This document shows positions 62,150 to 64,000 of a stretch of 64,000 nt of DNA, in pieces. Each line of letters opens with the position of its first letter. Positions within the stretch are counted from its first letter, which is position 1. The translations under genes were made by a program, and so were the position numbers. Source of the stretch: Casuarius casuarius (lineage: Eukaryota; Chordata; Aves; Casuariiformes; Casuariidae); the NCBI GenBank assembly GCA_003342895.1, contig PTFA01000038.1:496001-560000 (forward strand). The letters run 5' to 3'. Below the pieces are notes generated by a model. That model searched no databases. It was not told the DNA's origin and saw only the letters and a program-made list of their open reading frames with translations.

Positions 62150-64000
62150 ACTCTGGAAAGGAAGAGGAGACCTGGCTACCAGTAGACTTGAGAGTGTTTT
62201 TGTATTCAAGCTCAGAGAAAGAAATCCTTTTTGGTAAAGAGCCAATGAGAAGAACAAGCACAAGATAAAATCTCTGTAAGAGGACACTTAAATGGAAGAT
62301 GAATTGTCTCCATTCTCAGCTCATCCTGTTACACTGGATTCAACACTGAGCTGACTGGTGATGCATAAGAAATGTAAATTAGCAAACTAAAATTCTGTAA
62401 ATTTCCCCCGTCCAAAATCTCTTTTGAGTTCATGTGCCTCAATGAGATGACTGAGGAAGGAGGGAGAAGTGAGATTNGAGATTCTGTGTAGTAGACCTAC
62501 TGTGGGAATGTCAGCTTGGGGATTTGGTTTGATACTGAGGTTTGAAGAGAGATTTTGAGAGTCATTCTTATGGAGATTTGTATCAAATGGNAAATTCAGT
62601 TATAAACTAATGGCTTTGTAGCTTCTTTTGCCATCTTTTGCTTCCAGACTGAGCTCCAACACCCAGAAGATGCCAGTAAAAGTCCCCTGCATCTGGCACA
62701 AAGGGTCATTAAGCAGACCACAGTAGAATAGTTTTCAAGGGTAAAATTGCAAAGCACCAGCAAAGAACAAAATGACAATTTGCNATTCTTAAGGGTCATC
62801 TGGCAAATCTGGCAGCAGGCTTTTGGAGGAGGATGAGGAAGAGGGAGAGGTGAGACCTAAAGCATCCATACGCTGGAAGAACAGAGAAGGGAGGATGTGC
62901 CCCAGGGCACAGAGCTCAGTACAGCCTCAGCACCGGAGGAAGAAGAGGGGGACTTACTCTCCTTTGCAGAGTGGAACCGTGGTCAGGTGGAGATGTTGAG
63001 GTCCAGTTTAAGGTGAGGGTCACAAGAATGAACACAGTGACTCACAAATGTCCCTGGAAAACTCTTCCCAGGCTGGTACAAGCACAAGGGACTCCCAAGG
63101 ACAGGCTACAGATAGGCTTCTTTTCACAAAGTAAGGTCACTTATTAACCTTCAGGGCTTACAGCATCCTGAGAGAAGCAGGTATGAGGAAGAAGAAGAAG
63201 GACTGCAAAATGTCTCCCATTTAATAGATAAACAGACACGCTTTACAGCAGGCTGAACTTCCTCAGCATTGTCTTGTTGGGAGAGCCACTGCCCTGTAGA
63301 AGTGAACAAGTAACTTTCTTTTTTTGTTTTGGGGTTGCTGCTGATGCTGAGTAGGTGATTGTTTCCTGAGGACTTGCAACTATTATTGGCATCTAGCACC
63401 AAAACAGCTGGCCTTGGGCTTCCCAGCCTATTGTAGGGAGTATGGAGTGGTTCTCCAGTTGCTCAGGACTGAGGTAAATGCTGCTGGTTTCCTGGCTGCT
63501 CCTTGACTTGCAAGATTTCCTTGCAGAGTGTTAAGATGACATCTTTGGTGTACCTGACAGTGGGCATTTGGCTGCAGTGTGTGCAGACGGGTGTACTACA
63601 GTTTACGGCCCCTTGAAGGAAATAGGAGTTTGCTCTGCGTGAGCTCAGAGCTAACTGGAAGACCTGGGAGCAGAAATAGGTGTGGAAGCAGTACTGAAGC
63701 AAGGTACATGGTACCTACTTTGTTTTCCAGGATTACTTATGACCTTAGCTATCACAGTGGTCATGTGCTTTGCAACGTGAGCAAGTGCTGTGTGCAAGCA
63801 AGTTTAAGTCTTGGGAAGAAATTGTGCTTTAATGCTGGTGTTGGGTCACACATCTGTGTACAGAGAGGGAGCTGTGTAGGGAGCAGCCAGCTTCTGACTG
63901 CACTGGTCTTTGACTTGCCTCACTGCGTCTGCAGTGTAGATAGCTGCTCTTCGGTTAGGCACCATACACTTTCCTTATAGTCCATGGAGAGAAACAAGAA
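62150..64000. other. 3' flank of CRHR2, no gene recognised
   Basis: Intergenic sequence after the inferred poly(A) site. It contains purine-rich stretches near 62815-62850 and 63184-63200. In mammals the next gene on this side is GARS1 in convergent orientation (established synteny), but I could not recognise GARS1 coding sequence on the - strand here. The longest open frames (63579-63980 on +, 63463-63702 on -) match nothing known to me. Confidence 0.6.

Larger units (their letters stand above)
7706..62150 (+). other. CRHR2: CRHR2 gene, 3' part (TM2 to poly(A) site)
   Basis: Partial gene for corticotropin-releasing hormone receptor 2, a plasma-membrane class B1 GPCR that binds urocortins and CRH and couples mainly to Gs/cAMP (family knowledge). 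Eight exons were found by reading translated frames and matching splice sites. Total coding length is 811 bp: the last base of a split Arg codon, 269 codons and the stop. Intron phases from 5' to 3', starting with the intron before the first exon seen, are 2, 0, 1, 2, 0, 2, 0, 0. The call CRHR2 rather than CRHR1 rests on [14 protein letters not shown] in TM2, MIDHNI.ESNE in ECL1, FVEGCYLHT in TM3, and the tail SIKQTAAV (CRHR1 has GEGCYLHT and ends STAV). The missing 5' exons should encode about 140 residues if the protein has the usual length of about 411. The 3' end is inferred from poly(A) signals. Confidence 0.95.
61113..62150 (+). other. CRHR2: CRHR2 3' UTR
   Basis: Non-coding sequence from the stop to the inferred cleavage site, about 1.04 kb. 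It includes a T-rich run at about 61412-61440. Open frames on both strands within it (for example 61397-61819 on +) show no conserved domain. The end is inferred from the two AATAAA signals followed by a T-rich region (GTTTTCTTTACTCTGG) at about 62140-62157. Confidence 0.75.

Noticed and set aside
63579..63980. 133-codon Cys-containing frame at the right edge
   Set aside because: No signal peptide, domain or known family is visible, and no splice structure or promoter supports it.
62150..64000. Possible 3' end of GARS1 on the - strand
   Set aside because: Expected from mammalian synteny, but I found no recognisable C-terminal glycyl-tRNA synthetase sequence.

Overview
This window looks like vertebrate nuclear DNA, most likely from a bird. 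It carries eight spliced exons of one gene in introns of 1.7 to 17.5 kb. CR1 LINE fragments are the commonest recognisable repeats, with a few very old MIR/L3-like relics and overall low repeat density. I saw no bacterial features: no operons, no CRISPR array, no dense ORFs. The species cannot be fixed from the sequence. Single 'n' bases are scattered throughout, roughly every few hundred bases, and look like ambiguous calls.

The only gene I can support is the 3' two thirds of CRHR2, the corticotropin-releasing hormone receptor 2 (a class B1 GPCR), on the + strand. Eight exons lie at 7706-7823, 11776-11929, 15588-15648, 22191-22263, 38177-38262, 41602-41737, 43412-43453 and 60972-61112. All have AG acceptors, and the seven internal donors are GT. 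Together they give an unbroken frame of 269 complete residues plus one split codon. This runs from the intracellular loop 1/TM2 junction through TM7 to the stop codon. The ECL1 sequence (MIDHNI.ESNE), TM3 (FVEGCYLHT) and tail (SIKQTAAV) match CRHR2 rather than CRHR1. The exons for the signal peptide, hormone-binding domain and TM1 were not found in the first 7.7 kb and presumably lie upstream of the window.

Layout: 1-7705 is upstream intron with no supported exon. 7706-61112 holds the coding exons. 61113 to about 62150 is the 3' UTR, with two AATAAA signals 26 bp apart. 62150-64000 is 3' flank with no recognised gene. CR1 pieces lie in the introns at about 12620-13350 (+), 26599-27860 (-, ancient and long), 32879-33010 (-), 47669-47882 (-), 52093-52378 (+) and 53455-53700 (+).

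No new biological system is apparent. The points most worth a second look are: a 179-bp element with nearly perfect 22-bp terminal inverted repeats just upstream of the last exon; a diffuse, unassigned repeat family with copies in the 3' half; the long ancient CR1; a frame-neutral 42-bp TM7 exon; and a proline at the exon junction in extracellular loop 1.
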